A DNA stretch of 31,348 nucleotides from Alistipes sp. CAG:514 (GTDB lineage: Bacteria > Bacteroidota > Bacteroidia > Bacteroidales > UBA932): positions 77,959 through 109,306 of the forward strand of contig HF986075.1 in NCBI GenBank assembly GCA_000431015.1, read 5' to 3'. Shown here in pieces: positions 14,481 to 24,500 of the stretch. Position numbers and translations under genes: made by a program. Position 1 is the first letter of the stretch. Every line of letters starts with the position of its first letter. Under the pieces are notes generated by a model, which ran no database searches, had not been told where the DNA came from, and was given only the letters and a program-made list of their open reading frames with translations.

Positions 14481-16844
14481 ATGAGAAGAAAAAGTGATTT
14501 GATCATCAAGGTTTTGTCCTTGGGAGTCGGGATGGCGATAGCCGTCATCCTGATCGCCAAGGTCTGCTTTGAACTTTCGTACGACAATGTCTATAAGGAC
14601 ATTGACAGAATCTATAAGATCCGCACCGGCGCCGTTATGCAAGGTGAGGATAAGGATTTCGGTCAGGTCAGCGGAGCCATCGCTCCGGGATTCAAGGCCG
14701 AGGTGCCGGGAGTGCTGGAGGCCACAAGGTTCACCAGCATATTCAACAGCGAGAATTTCATCATCGATGACGATGGAAGCAAGGTGGCGGCCGAGCACCT
14801 TTTAGCGGATTCCTGCTTTTTCAGGATATTCAATCGCCAGTTCCTCGCCGGTGAGCCGGAAAAGGCGTTGAGGTCGTGGAGCGGCGATGTGGCCATCTCA
14901 AAGACTTTCGCCGAGAAACTTGGTGGAGTCGGAGCGGCTGTCGGCAAGCAGATCGCCAACGAGGACAATCCGAATCTGAAGCTGACTGTCTGCGGAGTCT
15001 ATGAGGACTTCCCTAAGAACGGATCGATCCACGCCGATGTCATCCTTTCCATCGAGGCGATGAGCAAGTGGAGCCTCTCCAACTGGGTCGGCAACGACAG
15101 GTACGTGGCTTTCGTCAAGTTGGCCGAAGGGGTTGATCCCGCGTCGCTTAAAGATGCCATCCACGAGATGCAGAAGGCTCACCAGCCTTTGGAGGAAATG
15201 GAGAAGAGCGGACTCACTCTCTGGTACTTCCTTTCGCCTTTGGCCACCGAGCACAGCTCGAAGCCGGAGGTCAGGAACCTTGTGTTCATACTTGCCATCA
15301 TCGCCGCTCTGCTGCTGCTTGTGTCCATTATGAACTACGTCCTTGTGGCCATCTCGGATGTCATCCGCAGAGCGCGTGAGGTCGGAGTCCGCAAATGCTA
15401 TGGTGCGGAATCTTGGGACATCAACAGGATTCTTCTCAGGGAGACCGCCTGCAATCTTGGTCTCTCGCTTGCGGTCGCCGCAGCCCTCGTGCTTGCGTTC
15501 AGAGGTGCCATCGAATCTCTGCTCGGTGTACCTGTCCAGGATCTGATCACTCCGCTCTCTGTCTGGATCGTCATCTGCGTGGTCGTGTTGGTCTTTCTGG
15601 TGTCGGCCATCATTCCGGCTCAGATGTTCACGAGAATCCCTATCTCCAGCGCCTTCAGAGGCTACAAGGAAAGCAAGCGCCGCTGGAAGATCTCCCTGCT
15701 GTCCTTCCAGTTCGCCATCAACGCCGTGTTGGTGTCCTTGGTACTGATCGTAAGCTTCCAGTACCGTAAGGTGCTGAACACCGACCCTGGCTACGAGTAC
15801 CGGAATCTGGTCTACGAGACATTCCCGTCCTACGACCAGACAAAGATGAACGCCATCGCGGGAGCTCTCCGCTCGCTTCCTGAGGTCGAGGCCGCCGAAC
15901 TGACCTACACCATGCCATTCGAAAAGGCATCCGGCAACAATGTCTATCTTCCAGGCGACGACCGTGAGCTTTTTAACATCGCCGATGAATATGGAGCCTC
16001 GGAGGGTTTCTTTGATATGATGGGCTTCCGTCTTGTAGAGGGATCTGTTCCTAAGGGACCGAACGATGTGGCTGTCAGCAAGTCGTTTGTGACCAAGATG
16101 GCCGCCTTTGCGGATTGGTCTGACGGGGCTGTGGGCAAGATCGTCAACATTTCCGAGCACGATCAGGTCACCATCTGCGGAGTCTATGAGGACTATGTCA
16201 TCGGGGATGTCACCGATATGGATGAGCGTCCGAGCGTCCGTTTCTGCTGGAACCGGGACTTCTACACGGAGGCCGACAAGGATGTTGACAAATATGACTG
16301 GTCTGGACTGATGCACACCATTGTCATCAAACTGAGCGAAGTCACTCCCGCAGCCATGCGCAAAGTGGAGAAAACCATCAGGGAAGTGGCTCCTGACAGC
16401 GACGCGGAGGTGAAGGCATATTCAGAGACTCTTGTGAATATGTACGATTCAACGAAGCAGATGAAGAGGACCTACGAGCTTGGCGCGTTGTTCGCCCTTC
16501 TGATCGCCGTCATCGGCCTCATCTCCTACGTCCGTGACGAGAACTACCGCCGAAGCGCCGAGATCGCCGTCCGCAAGGTCAACGGAGCGCAATCCTCGGA
16601 GATCGTGTCGATGCTCGTGATGGATGTGCTGAAAGTGGCTCTTGTCGCTGTCCTTATCGGTGATGCCGGGGCTTGGCTTGTGGCTCATTACTGGCTGCAG
16701 CAGTTCGCCGTCAAGATCGCCCTCAACCCACTGTTCTTCATCGCCGCCGACATCATCGTCCTGGCCATAATCGTCAGCGTCATCGTGATCGGCTCCATGA
16801 GGATCGCTCACACCAACCCTGTCGAGTCCCTCAAGAACGAGTAG
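14481..16844 (+). CDS. FtsX/MacB-type ABC transporter permease 2
   Basis: This 787-residue partner of permease 1 has a first helix at ~8-28 (IIKVLSLGVGMAIAVILIAK), a periplasmic domain, the first FtsX core (~265-385, with AISDVIRRAREVGVRKCYGA as coupling text), a helix near 400-420, a second periplasmic domain and the C-terminal core (~670-787, with YRRSAEIAVRKVNGAQSSEI and ending RIAHTNPVESLKNE). I prefer ATG 14481 over ATG 14475: the former lies 7 bases from GGAGG and aligns with the start of permease 1, while the latter leaves only one base. Compared with permease 1 the N-terminal tail is about ten residues shorter. It is the last gene of the operon; a palindromic element and the converging kinase gene follow. 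Confidence 0.9.
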   Translation: MRRKSDLIIKVLSLGVGMAIAVILIAKVCFELSYDNVYKDIDRIYKIRTGAVMQGEDKDFGQVSGAIAPGFKAEVPGVLEATRFTSIFNSENFIIDDDGSKVAAEHLLADSCFFRIFNRQFLAGEPEKALRSWSGDVAISKTFAEKLGGVGAAVGKQIANEDNPNLKLTVCGVYEDFPKNGSIHADVILSIEAMSKWSLSNWVGNDRYVAFVKLAEGVDPASLKDAIHEMQKAHQPLEEMEKSGLTLWYFLSPLATEHSSKPEVRNLVFILAIIAALLLLVSIMNYVLVAISDVIRRAREVGVRKCYGAESWDINRILLRETACNLGLSLAVAAALVLAFRGAIESLLGVPVQDLITPLSVWIVICVVVLVFLVSAIIPAQMFTRIPISSAFRGYKESKRRWKISLLSFQFAINAVLVSLVLIVSFQYRKVLNTDPGYEYRNLVYETFPSYDQTKMNAIAGALRSLPEVEAAELTYTMPFEKASGNNVYLPGDDRELFNIADEYGASEGFFDMMGFRLVEGSVPKGPNDVAVSKSFVTKMAAFADWSDGAVGKIVNISEHDQVTICGVYEDYVIGDVTDMDERPSVRFCWNRDFYTEADKDVDKYDWSGLMHTIVIKLSEVTPAAMRKVEKTIREVAPDSDAEVKAYSETLVNMYDSTKQMKRTYELGALFALLIAVIGLISYVRDENYRRSAEIAVRKVNGAQSSEIVSMLVMDVLKVALVAVLIGDAGAWLVAHYWLQQFAVKIALNPLFFIAADIIVLAIIVSVIVIGSMRIAHTNPVESLKNE

Positions 16845-16875
16845 GGTTGGGTTCTCTCGGTCCGCTTTGCGGCGG

Positions 16876-16993
16876 CCGGGAGGTTGCCACAGCGAACCTT
16901 GGCCACCCGCGGCCATAAGCGGGAGGGGCCCAGCCGTCAGGCTGGGAGGGACGGAGCGCGAAGCGCGGAGGGTTCGTCGGGGCAACCTTCCGG
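16876..16993. repeat. Palindromic repeat element, copy C
   Basis: CCGGGAGGTTGCC (16876-16888) pairs with GGCAACCTTCCGG (16981-16993) with one mismatch. The interior has the same sequence and orientation as copy A, including CCCAGCC-GTCA-GGCTGGG. It occupies the gap between the stop of permease 2 and the stop of the converging histidine kinase gene, where it could end or protect both transcripts. Confidence 0.85.
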
Positions 16994-17006
16994 ACGCTAA
17001 GGAGTT

Positions 17007-18236
17007 TTACTTGAATATCAGCGTGAAAACAGTCGCTTCGGAGTCCGAGCGGGTGAGGCGGAGGGTGCCGCCGTGCATCCTCATGATCTGACGGGAAAGG
17101 CTCAGTCCGATTCCGCTGCCCTCAGGCTTGGTCGTGAAGAACGGAATGAATATCTCCTCCTGGCTTGCCGCGCTGATAGGCGGCCCGTCATTGCTCACAT
17201 TGATGATGACGTTGTCCCTCTTGTCAATCTCGGCAGAGATTTCGATGTGCCGCGCCCCGGCCTGAGCGGCGTTCTTGACAAGGTTGATGAGAATCTGTGA
17301 GATCTGGCTCTCGTCAGCGTACAGAAGCACGTCCTCGGTCTTTTCCACAAATCCAGCGGTAGCCCCGGCGGCGGTCAACACCGGCTGGCTCAGATCGATG
17401 ACCTTGGCCGCGAGGTCGCGAGCGAAAAACGCCTTCCTGACCGGCACGGCCACGTGGGTCATATCCCTGTACGAATTGACAAACTTTATAAGACCACGGG
17501 ACGAACTGGCGATGGTCTCCAGACCTGCCTTGAGGTCCGGCCCGTCTGATGGCGGAGTGATCGTCCCGGCATATTCGGAAAGAGCCTCGGAAAGGGAGGC
17601 GATCGGTGTGACGGTGTTCATGATCTCGTGTGTGAGAACCATGATGAGCCTCGTCCAGGACACTGACTCGTTCTCCTCGATGGCCTCAGAGATGTCGTTT
17701 ACCGCGATGATTTTCACGTCCTTACGCCCGATGTGCGCCGATGTGGCGGACAGGGAAATGTTCGTCTGCGAGCTTTCCGAATAGATGGACGCTTTCTGGT
17801 CCAGACCCTCCTCGACTTTCTCGAAAGCCACTCTCAAGGAAGGGCTCATGATGTCCAGCTGGCGAAGGGTGCTAAGCGACGACACGCTCAGAAGGAGCCG
17901 CGCCTGCTTGTTGGTGTAGAGCACAGAATCGGTGCCGGACTCCAGCACGACGATGCCCGTCTTCGCCTTGTCAAGCATCTGCCCGTAATATTCTTCCTGC
18001 TCACGTATGTCGGCGGTCTCTTTCTGGAATATGGTGCGGATACGGTTCAATGTGTGGTTGATCTTCCGGCTGCCCAGCCCCCTCTCGTCGAAACGGAAGT
18101 TGGTCTCCTTGTCCTCCAGTGCGTCAAGCATATAGGTGACCTTCTTGAGGATGCGGTACCGTGTTGCCAGCACCGCGGCCAAAGCCACCGCCACGATGGC
18201 TCCCGCAAGAATCGCTATTTCAGGCCACGGAAGCAT
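17007..18236 (-). CDS. Sensor histidine kinase (NtrY/ZraS-like), one membrane helix
   Basis: The 409-residue protein starts at ATG 18236, four bases after the response-regulator stop. An earlier in-frame ATG at 18290 would run through the regulator gene and adds no sensible sequence. Order of parts: one N-terminal helix (~5-25), a linker with charged helices (30-80), a PAS-like region (~85-185), HisKA with the phospho-acceptor in MVLTHEIMNTVTP (His203), and the HATPase domain with N-box NLVKNAAQA (318-326), NDGPP (349-353) and GSGIGLSLSRQI (373-384). The HEIMNT form of the H-box is typical of kinases paired with NtrC-type activators. There is no second helix or periplasmic sensor domain, so the signal is probably cytoplasmic, within the membrane, or supplied by a partner such as the PD40/SPOR protein in the same operon. 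Confidence 0.88.
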   Translation of the reverse strand: MLPWPEIAILAGAIVAVALAAVLATRYRILKKVTYMLDALEDKETNFRFDERGLGSRKINHTLNRIRTIFQKETADIREQEEYYGQMLDKAKTGIVVLESGTDSVLYTNKQARLLLSVSSLSTLRQLDIMSPSLRVAFEKVEEGLDQKASIYSESSQTNISLSATSAHIGRKDVKIIAVNDISEAIEENESVSWTRLIMVLTHEIMNTVTPIASLSEALSEYAGTITPPSDGPDLKAGLETIASSSRGLIKFVNSYRDMTHVAVPVRKAFFARDLAAKVIDLSQPVLTAAGATAGFVEKTEDVLLYADESQISQILINLVKNAAQAGARHIEISAEIDKRDNVIINVSNDGPPISAASQEEIFIPFFTTKPEGSGIGLSLSRQIMRMHGGTLRLTRSDSEATVFTLIFK

Positions 18237-18240
18237 ATTC

Positions 18241-19584
18241 CTAAATTCCGTACTTCTTGAGTTTGCTGTAGAGGGTCGGGCGGCTGACATTCAACGCCTT
18301 GGCCACCAGCGACATGTTTCCTGAATATTTCTCCACCGCCGCCCGGATCGCTCTCTCCTCGACCTCCTCCAAGGTCTCGACCGGCTGATCGCTTCCTTCG
18401 ACAAGCGCCTCGGTAGGCAGCTGCAACTCCTTATCTGTCAGCTCGCTGCCCTCGGAGAGAATCACCGCCTTCTCGATGCAATTCTGTAATTCACGAATAT
18501 TCCCACTCCAATGGCAGTCTTTCAAAGCGGCCTTCGCCTCCGATGCGATGCCCTCCACCTCGCGATGGTACTTCTCGTCGAACCTTTTTATGAATATCTC
18601 CGCGAGCGGAACGATGTCTTCCGGGCGCTCCCTCAGGGCCGGCAGATGGATGCTCATCGTGTTGATCCTGTAGAAGAGATCCTCCCGGAAAGAGCCTTCC
18701 TGCACCTTCTGGCGCAGATCCATGTTCGTGGCGCAGACGAGGCGGATGTTCACGTTGCGTGGCTTGGTGTCGCCGACCCTCGTGATCGTCCTGTTCTGGA
18801 GAACCCTCAGAAGCTTCGCCTGAAGGTGTAAAGGAATATTCCCGATCTCATCCAGGAAAAGGGTTCCGCCCTCGGCCAACTCGACCTTTCCGGCCTTGTC
18901 GGCATAGGCGTCCGTGAACGCTCCCTTGACGTGTCCGAAGAGCTCGCTCTCGAAAAGGGTCTCCGGAATCGCTCCGGCATCCACGCTGACCATAGGGCCG
19001 TTCCGCCGCTCGGAATGGTTGTGTATCTCTCTGGCCAGAAGATCCTTACCCGTTCCGTTCTCGCCCGTTATCAGAACCGCGGCATCCGTCGGGCCGATCT
19101 TCTCTATCGTCTTCTTGATCTCGGCCATCGCTGATGACGTGCCCCAGTACATGCCGGTCGGTCCGGTGGAATATTCATCAGACTTCCTGCTGTCCTTGCG
19201 GTTCTCCGCCACCGCCCTTTCCAGCGTAGCGAGAAGCCTCTCGTTCTCCCAAGGCTTCACGATGAAGTCGAACGCCCCTCTTTTCATGCCTTCCACAGCC
19301 AGGGAGATGTCGGCGTAGGCAGTGAACAGGATTACTTTCTGATTCGGGTTGTTGCTGCGTAACTCGCTGAGCCAGAAGAGGCCTTCGTTGCCGGTGTTGA
19401 TGTCCGTGTTGAAATTCATGTCCAGCAGGATCACGTCCGGCTGAAAGGAGTTGACGGTGCTTATCAGCTGCGAGGGCGACGGCAGAATCTCCACCGCCTC
19501 GAACCGCAGAGGCAGCAGAATCTTCAACGCGGACCGGATTCCCGCGTTGTCGTCCACAACAAGCACTTTTCCGACTTTCTTCAT
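18241..19584 (-). CDS. NtrC-family sigma-54-dependent response regulator
   Basis: The 447-residue protein has three domains. The receiver spans 1-125, with acidic pocket DD at 11-12, phospho-acceptor Asp55 in VILLDMNF, Thr88 and Lys110. The AAA+ activator spans ~145-385, with Walker A GENGTGKD (174-181), the sigma-54 contact loop GAFTDA (221-226, in place of the classical GAFTGA), Walker B TLFLDEIG (241-248) and sensor-2 text HWSGNIRELQN (358-368). The Fis-type helix-turn-helix is at 423-445 (NMSLVAKALNVSRPTLYSKL). It should bind paired palindromes upstream of -24/-12 promoters and remodel sigma-54 polymerase after phosphorylation by the adjacent kinase. The only strong sigma-54 promoter I see in the window, with two such palindromes, drives the export operon at 7744-7854, so that is its probable target. 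Confidence 0.93.
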   Translation of the reverse strand: MKKVGKVLVVDDNAGIRSALKILLPLRFEAVEILPSPSQLISTVNSFQPDVILLDMNFNTDINTGNEGLFWLSELRSNNPNQKVILFTAYADISLAVEGMKRGAFDFIVKPWENERLLATLERAVAENRKDSRKSDEYSTGPTGMYWGTSSAMAEIKKTIEKIGPTDAAVLITGENGTGKDLLAREIHNHSERRNGPMVSVDAGAIPETLFESELFGHVKGAFTDAYADKAGKVELAEGGTLFLDEIGNIPLHLQAKLLRVLQNRTITRVGDTKPRNVNIRLVCATNMDLRQKVQEGSFREDLFYRINTMSIHLPALRERPEDIVPLAEIFIKRFDEKYHREVEGIASEAKAALKDCHWSGNIRELQNCIEKAVILSEGSELTDKELQLPTEALVEGSDQPVETLEEVEERAIRAAVEKYSGNMSLVAKALNVSRPTLYSKLKKYGI

Positions 19585-19599
19585 AATGCCTCTCCTATG

Positions 19600-21453
19600 T
19601 TAATCCGACGAGGATTCGGTGATGGAGATGTTCTCGGCTCCGGCGGCCTTCAGGGCGGCGACAAGGGCGTCCACCTGCGACTTGTCTTCGAACGGGCCGG
19701 CGGTGAACACCACGGCTCCGGCCTCGACGCTCTTGATGAGATCCTTGTCCGAATGCTCGTGGATCGCCGCGATGGCCTCCTCGGACAGAGACTGCCCGTT
19801 CTCCGGGTAGATCCTGACCATCATCAAGGTCCTGACCTTCGACTCAAGATCCCTGGCCTTCGACACGCCGATGATCTGGCCATTCTGGAACGCGTCGATC
19901 TGCGCGTCGCGGAACCCTCTCTTCTTCACCTTGTTAAGGTTGGAAAGAGCATCTTTGTAGGACTTGAAAAGCCCGACGGAATAGGCGTGCTTCCCGGTTG
20001 TAGTGGTCCTCTCGAACACAGGACTCAGGCCGTTGAGGTCGGAGACAGAGGCTTTTCTGCTGAGGGTGAATATTCTTATCTGATAGACAATGCCTTCCGG
20101 CAGGGTGTTGCTCTCGGCGAAACGTCCTTCCGGGAGGATCATGAACGAATAGTCGAACGAAGGTTTCGGCTTGAGGATCTCCAGATGAAGATCCGGGCCG
20201 TAACTGTTTTTGGAGAATGTGTAGCCGGAGGCTGTCCCGACAATCTCCTTGTCGGCCTCGGCCTGGAGCCGCCGCGTGTCGATCACGATTCCGTTGGCAA
20301 GAAAATCCATCTCGATGTTCTGAAGCTCCTTCACGGCGGCGTTCAGGTTGCCGTTAAGGGTCGGGAGCATCATCTCCTTCTCTGTGATCTCGGCGGTGAG
20401 CCTGGCCTTTTCCTCGTCGGAGGCGGTGGCGAAGCCCGATCTCAGCTTGTCCAGATTTTTGCTGAATCTTGTCACCGAGTCTCGCAACGCCCTGACCTCC
20501 CGCATTTTGTCCATGTACCGTTTGGTTCCTTCGTCCTGTTGGGCATTGTCGGAGGAGGCCGATCCGTTGTTGATTCTGGACGGGTCGCCTGCCGGATCAA
20601 GGGCGGCCAGCGCCCTCAGCTCGCCCACATCGGAGACCGCCTTGCGGACAGGCATGCTGTCATATTCAAGAACATAGACCGTGACACTGTCGCGTCCGCA
20701 CTCGCGGTTGGACGCGAAGATCGAGTACTTGCCGTCGTCGGTGTTGGCGAACAGGAAGTCGTCATAGGGCGATGAATATGGAAAGCCCATGTTCACCGGC
20801 ACGTCCCAGTCGTTAGTCTCCTTGTTCCAGTTCGAGACGTAGAGGTCATAGCCGCCCATGCCGTAGAGTCCCTTGGACGCGAAGTAAAGCGATTGCCCGT
20901 CAGGGGACAGCATAGGGTAGATCTCATCTGAGGAACTGGTCATCTGTTCGTTGATCAGTGCAGGTACAGACCAGAGCGAGTCCCCAAGGTGGGTTCTGTA
21001 GATGTTTCTGATTCCTTCCTCGTCCTTGGCTGAATAGTAGATGTCCCTCGTTCCCTCCGGAACATAGATGGCGCGGGACAGGTCATCACCTCCGAGCGAG
21101 TCGAGTTGGTTGGGAGCCTTTCTCCAGCTGAAATCCTTCAAAGGGTAGAACAGGAAAAAGTCCCTGAGTTGGAAAGTCTTCTTGGCCACCACTGTCGGCT
21201 GGCTACAGAACTCCATCATATTCAGACCATTGCGAGCCATCAGAAGTAGATCTTCCGCCTTTGCCGACGCCGTCGAGTCCAATGCTTCGACAGCACCCTC
21301 GCCGTACTGGACCGCCTCCGCGAAATTGTAGGCCAGTCTGCAGGAGTCAGCCTTGATCATAAGTTTTGTGGGGGAGACTTGGGCTGAAGCCTCCGAAAGG
21401 GACGCGATCTGGACGATCAATGCGAATATGCCGATGAATATTTTGTCCTTCAT
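19600..21453 (-). CDS. PD40-repeat envelope protein with SPOR-like C-terminal part
   Basis: I start at ATG 21453, where MKDKIFIGIFALIVQIASLSEASAQ forms a signal peptide; the ATG ten codons earlier gives a poor one. The ~617-residue protein then has a tetratricopeptide-like segment (~30-80: ADSCRLAYNFAEAVQYGEGAV), and WD40-like PD40 propeller repeats (~130-270: IYPMLSPDGQSLYFASKGL, then GGYDLYVS and SIFASNRE). A coiled-coil stretch follows (~320-390) and a C-terminal region (~455-617) of SPOR-like layout (YQIRIFTLSRK...YSVGLFKSYKDALSNLNKVK). SPOR domains bind denuded peptidoglycan; PD40 proteins are common periplasmic scaffolds in Bacteroidota. It ends 15 bases before the response-regulator ATG, so protein, activator and kinase form one operon. 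This suggests, by inference, an envelope-state sensor feeding the two-component pair. Confidence 0.78.
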   Translation of the reverse strand: MKDKIFIGIFALIVQIASLSEASAQVSPTKLMIKADSCRLAYNFAEAVQYGEGAVEALDSTASAKAEDLLLMARNGLNMMEFCSQPTVVAKKTFQLRDFFLFYPLKDFSWRKAPNQLDSLGGDDLSRAIYVPEGTRDIYYSAKDEEGIRNIYRTHLGDSLWSVPALINEQMTSSSDEIYPMLSPDGQSLYFASKGLYGMGGYDLYVSNWNKETNDWDVPVNMGFPYSSPYDDFLFANTDDGKYSIFASNRECGRDSVTVYVLEYDSMPVRKAVSDVGELRALAALDPAGDPSRINNGSASSDNAQQDEGTKRYMDKMREVRALRDSVTRFSKNLDKLRSGFATASDEEKARLTAEITEKEMMLPTLNGNLNAAVKELQNIEMDFLANGIVIDTRRLQAEADKEIVGTASGYTFSKNSYGPDLHLEILKPKPSFDYSFMILPEGRFAESNTLPEGIVYQIRIFTLSRKASVSDLNGLSPVFERTTTTGKHAYSVGLFKSYKDALSNLNKVKKRGFRDAQIDAFQNGQIIGVSKARDLESKVRTLMMVRIYPENGQSLSEEAIAAIHEHSDKDLIKSVEAGAVVFTAGPFEDKSQVDALVAALKAAGAENISITESSSD

Positions 21454-21480
21454 TCTGAAAAATCTCGGTGATTGCGTCTG

Positions 21481-21537
21481 CAAAAATAAGAAATACTTGG
21501 CAGATAATTTCTTTCTAAGAAAAAAATGCTAAATTTG
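21481..21537. promoter_or_regulatory. Divergent promoters for the PD40 operon and secDF
   Basis: On the plus strand TAAATTTG (21530-21537) matches the -7 consensus, with an imperfect TTTC 18 bp upstream (21508-21511), about 50 bp before secDF. On the minus strand TATTTTTG (complement of 21481-21488) is a weaker -7 candidate 28 bp before the PD40 gene; no good -33 is seen for it. Confidence 0.4.
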
Positions 21538-21589
21538 TACCCCTATTTTTATGCGAAAAAATTAAAACAATAAAATAAAGGTAAAAATT

Positions 21590-24500
21590 ATGCAAAGTAA
21601 AGGTTGGATTAGGCTTGTCGCCATTCTGCTTGCGATCGCTTCCATTTGGCAGCTTTCCTTCACTGCGGTGACATCCATCCAGGAAAAGAAAGCGGAGAAA
21701 TTCGCTGAGAAGGCAGCCGTTGCCGCCCAGAATTCAGCGTCTTTCGCACAGGTTCCTGAAAATGACCAGGCTTACTATCTGGACTCCATCAGGAAAGAAC
21801 AGAACAGAGTGTTCATTGACTCCATCTCTTCCCAGAAGGTTTTCCTTTGGAACACCTACAAGGAGTGCAAGGCAAAGGAGATAAATCTCGGTCTGGACCT
21901 CAAGGGCGGTATGAACGTTATGCTTCAGGTTCAGCTCCAGGATCTTGTAAGAGCCATCTCCGGCAACAGCATGAACCCTGAGTTCCAGAAGGCTCTCGCC
22001 CTTGCAAAGGATCGCAGCGTCAACTCAAGGGAGGACTTCATCACCCTTTTCGCCGATGCTTGGAAAGAGGTGGCCAACGGCCAGACCCTCGCCCAGATCT
22101 TCGGTACCTACGAGATGAAGGACAAGATCACCCCGGCCTCCACTGACGCCGAGGTCATCAGCGTCATCCGCAGCGAGGCAGAAAGTGCTGTGGCCAACTC
22201 CTTCAACGTGCTCAGAAGCCGTATCGACCGTTTCGGTGTGACCCAGCCTTCCATCCAGAAGCTTGGCAACAGCGGACGTATCCTTGTCGAGCTTCCTGGC
22301 GTGAAGGAGCCTGAGCGTGTGAGAAAGCTCCTCCAGGGAACAGCTTCCCTTGAGTTCTGGGAGACCTACACCAACCAGGAACTTTCAGGCTATCTTGCCG
22401 AGGCCAATGCGAAACTCGCTGAGATCCTCGCCGGTGAGTCTGACTCCACAGAGGTCACCGGGCAGCCGGAGGCTGTAGTCGAGCCACAGGATGGTGCAGA
22501 CTCTCTCATCACTTCAGAGATCGCACAGAACCAGAACACCTCAGCGGAGCTTGACGCCTACAAGAAGGCAAATCCTCTCTTCGCTGTGCTGAACCCTTCC
22601 GGCTCCAACAGCGCCTGCATCGGTTTCGCTTCCGCGATTGACACCGCCAAGGTCAACAGGTACCTTTCTATGCCTCAGATCGCCGAGATCTTCCCTGCCG
22701 AGTTCAAGCCGATGTGGTCTGTGAAACCTTCCGAGTATGTCCAGGGAGACAACATCTTCGAACTTGTCGCCATCAAGGCCACCTCAAGGGACGGCAAGGC
22801 AAAGCTTGACGGAGGTGTGATCACCGACGCCCGCGTCGTCTACGACCACGGTTCAAACGGTGAGCCTTCAGTCTCAATGAGCATGAACGCCGAGGGCGCC
22901 AATGTCTGGGCCCGCATGACCAGCGACAACGTCGGCAAGCAGATTGCCATCGTTCTCGACAACATGGTATATTCCTACCCTAACGTCCAGAACGCCATCA
23001 CGGGCGGAAGCTCCTCCATCACCGGTCACTTCACACCGGACGAGGCGACCGACCTTGTGAACGTCCTCAAGTCAGGTAAGCTTCCTGCGCCTGCCACCAT
23101 CATCCAGGAGCAGGTAGTAGGTCCTTCCCTCGGTGCCAAGTCAATCAACGCCGGTATGATCTCGTTCCTTATCGCGTTCATCCTGGTGCTTGTCTACATG
23201 ATCTTCTTCTATCAGGGCGCGGGTGTCGCCGCTGACCTCGCTCTCCTCTGCAACGTGCTTCTCCTCTTCGGAGTCCTCGTTTCATTCGGAGCCGTCCTGA
23301 CTCTCCCTGGTATCGCCGGTCTCGTCCTGACAATGGGTATGGCCGTTGACGCCAACGTGATCATCTACGAGCGTATCAAAGAGGAACTCGCCGCCGGAAA
23401 GGGCTTGGGCAAGGCTGTGGCCGACGGTTACAAGAACGCCTACTCCGCCATCATCGACGGTCAGGTGACAACCCTCCTTACCGGTATCGTCCTCTTCGTG
23501 TTCGGCTCCGGTCCTGTCCAGGGCTTCGCCACCACGTTGATCATCGGTATCATCACCTCTGTCCTCACCTCGATCTTCATCACCAGACTTATCTTCGATG
23601 ACCGTATCTCGAAGGGCAAGAGCATCGCGTTCGAGAATGATCTTACCAAGAACTTCCTCAAGAACACACACTTTGACTTCATCGCCGGCCGCAAGTGGTC
23701 TTACATCATTTCCGGCACCTTGATCGTCATCTCCATCGTCTCTGTCTTCACCAAGGGCTTCACCTACGGTGTTGACTTCACCGGTGGCCGTACCTATGTT
23801 GTACGTTTCGACCAGCCAGTCACTGCCGAGCAGATCCGCAGCGCCGCCGAGGTTGAGTTCGACGGTGCCGTCGAGGTAAAGCAGTTCGGTGGTGAGAGCC
23901 AGATGAAGATCACGACCCAGTACAAGATCGAGCAGGAGTCCACAGACGTTGACGCCGAGGTTGAGTCTATGCTTTATCATGCCTTGAAGCCGTTCTTCGC
24001 CGAGAAGGACATCACTCTCGAACAGTTCAAGTCTACCGTAGATAATCCTAACGGTATCATCTCGTCCGACAAGGTCGGCCCTACGATCGCCAACGACATG
24101 AAGAGGGACGCTATCATCGCCGTCATCCTCTCCCTGCTGGTGATCTTCGCCTACATCGCGTTCCGTTTCAAGGGATGGACATGGGGTCTTGGTGGAGTTG
24201 TCTCACTCGCCCACACCGCCATCATCGTGATCGGCTTCTTCTCCCTGTTCTCGGGAATCCTGCCGTTCAACCTTGACGTTGACCAGACGTTCATCGCAGC
24301 CATCCTTACGATCATCGGTTACGCCATCAACGACAACGTGGTTATCTTCGACCGTATCCGTGAGTACAGAGTTCTGCATCCTAACGTTGACGTGAGGACG
24401 AACACCAACCAGGCCATCAACGCCACGTTGACCCGTACCGTCAACACCTCTGTCTCCACTCTCGTAACCATGCTCGCCATCGCGATCTTCGGCGGAGAGT

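Noticed and set aside
21496..21514. Second sigma-54 promoter before secDF (TTGGCAGATAATTTCTTT)
   Set aside because: The -24 half looks right but the -12 lacks the required GC, and a good TAnnTTTG element lies nearer the gene.
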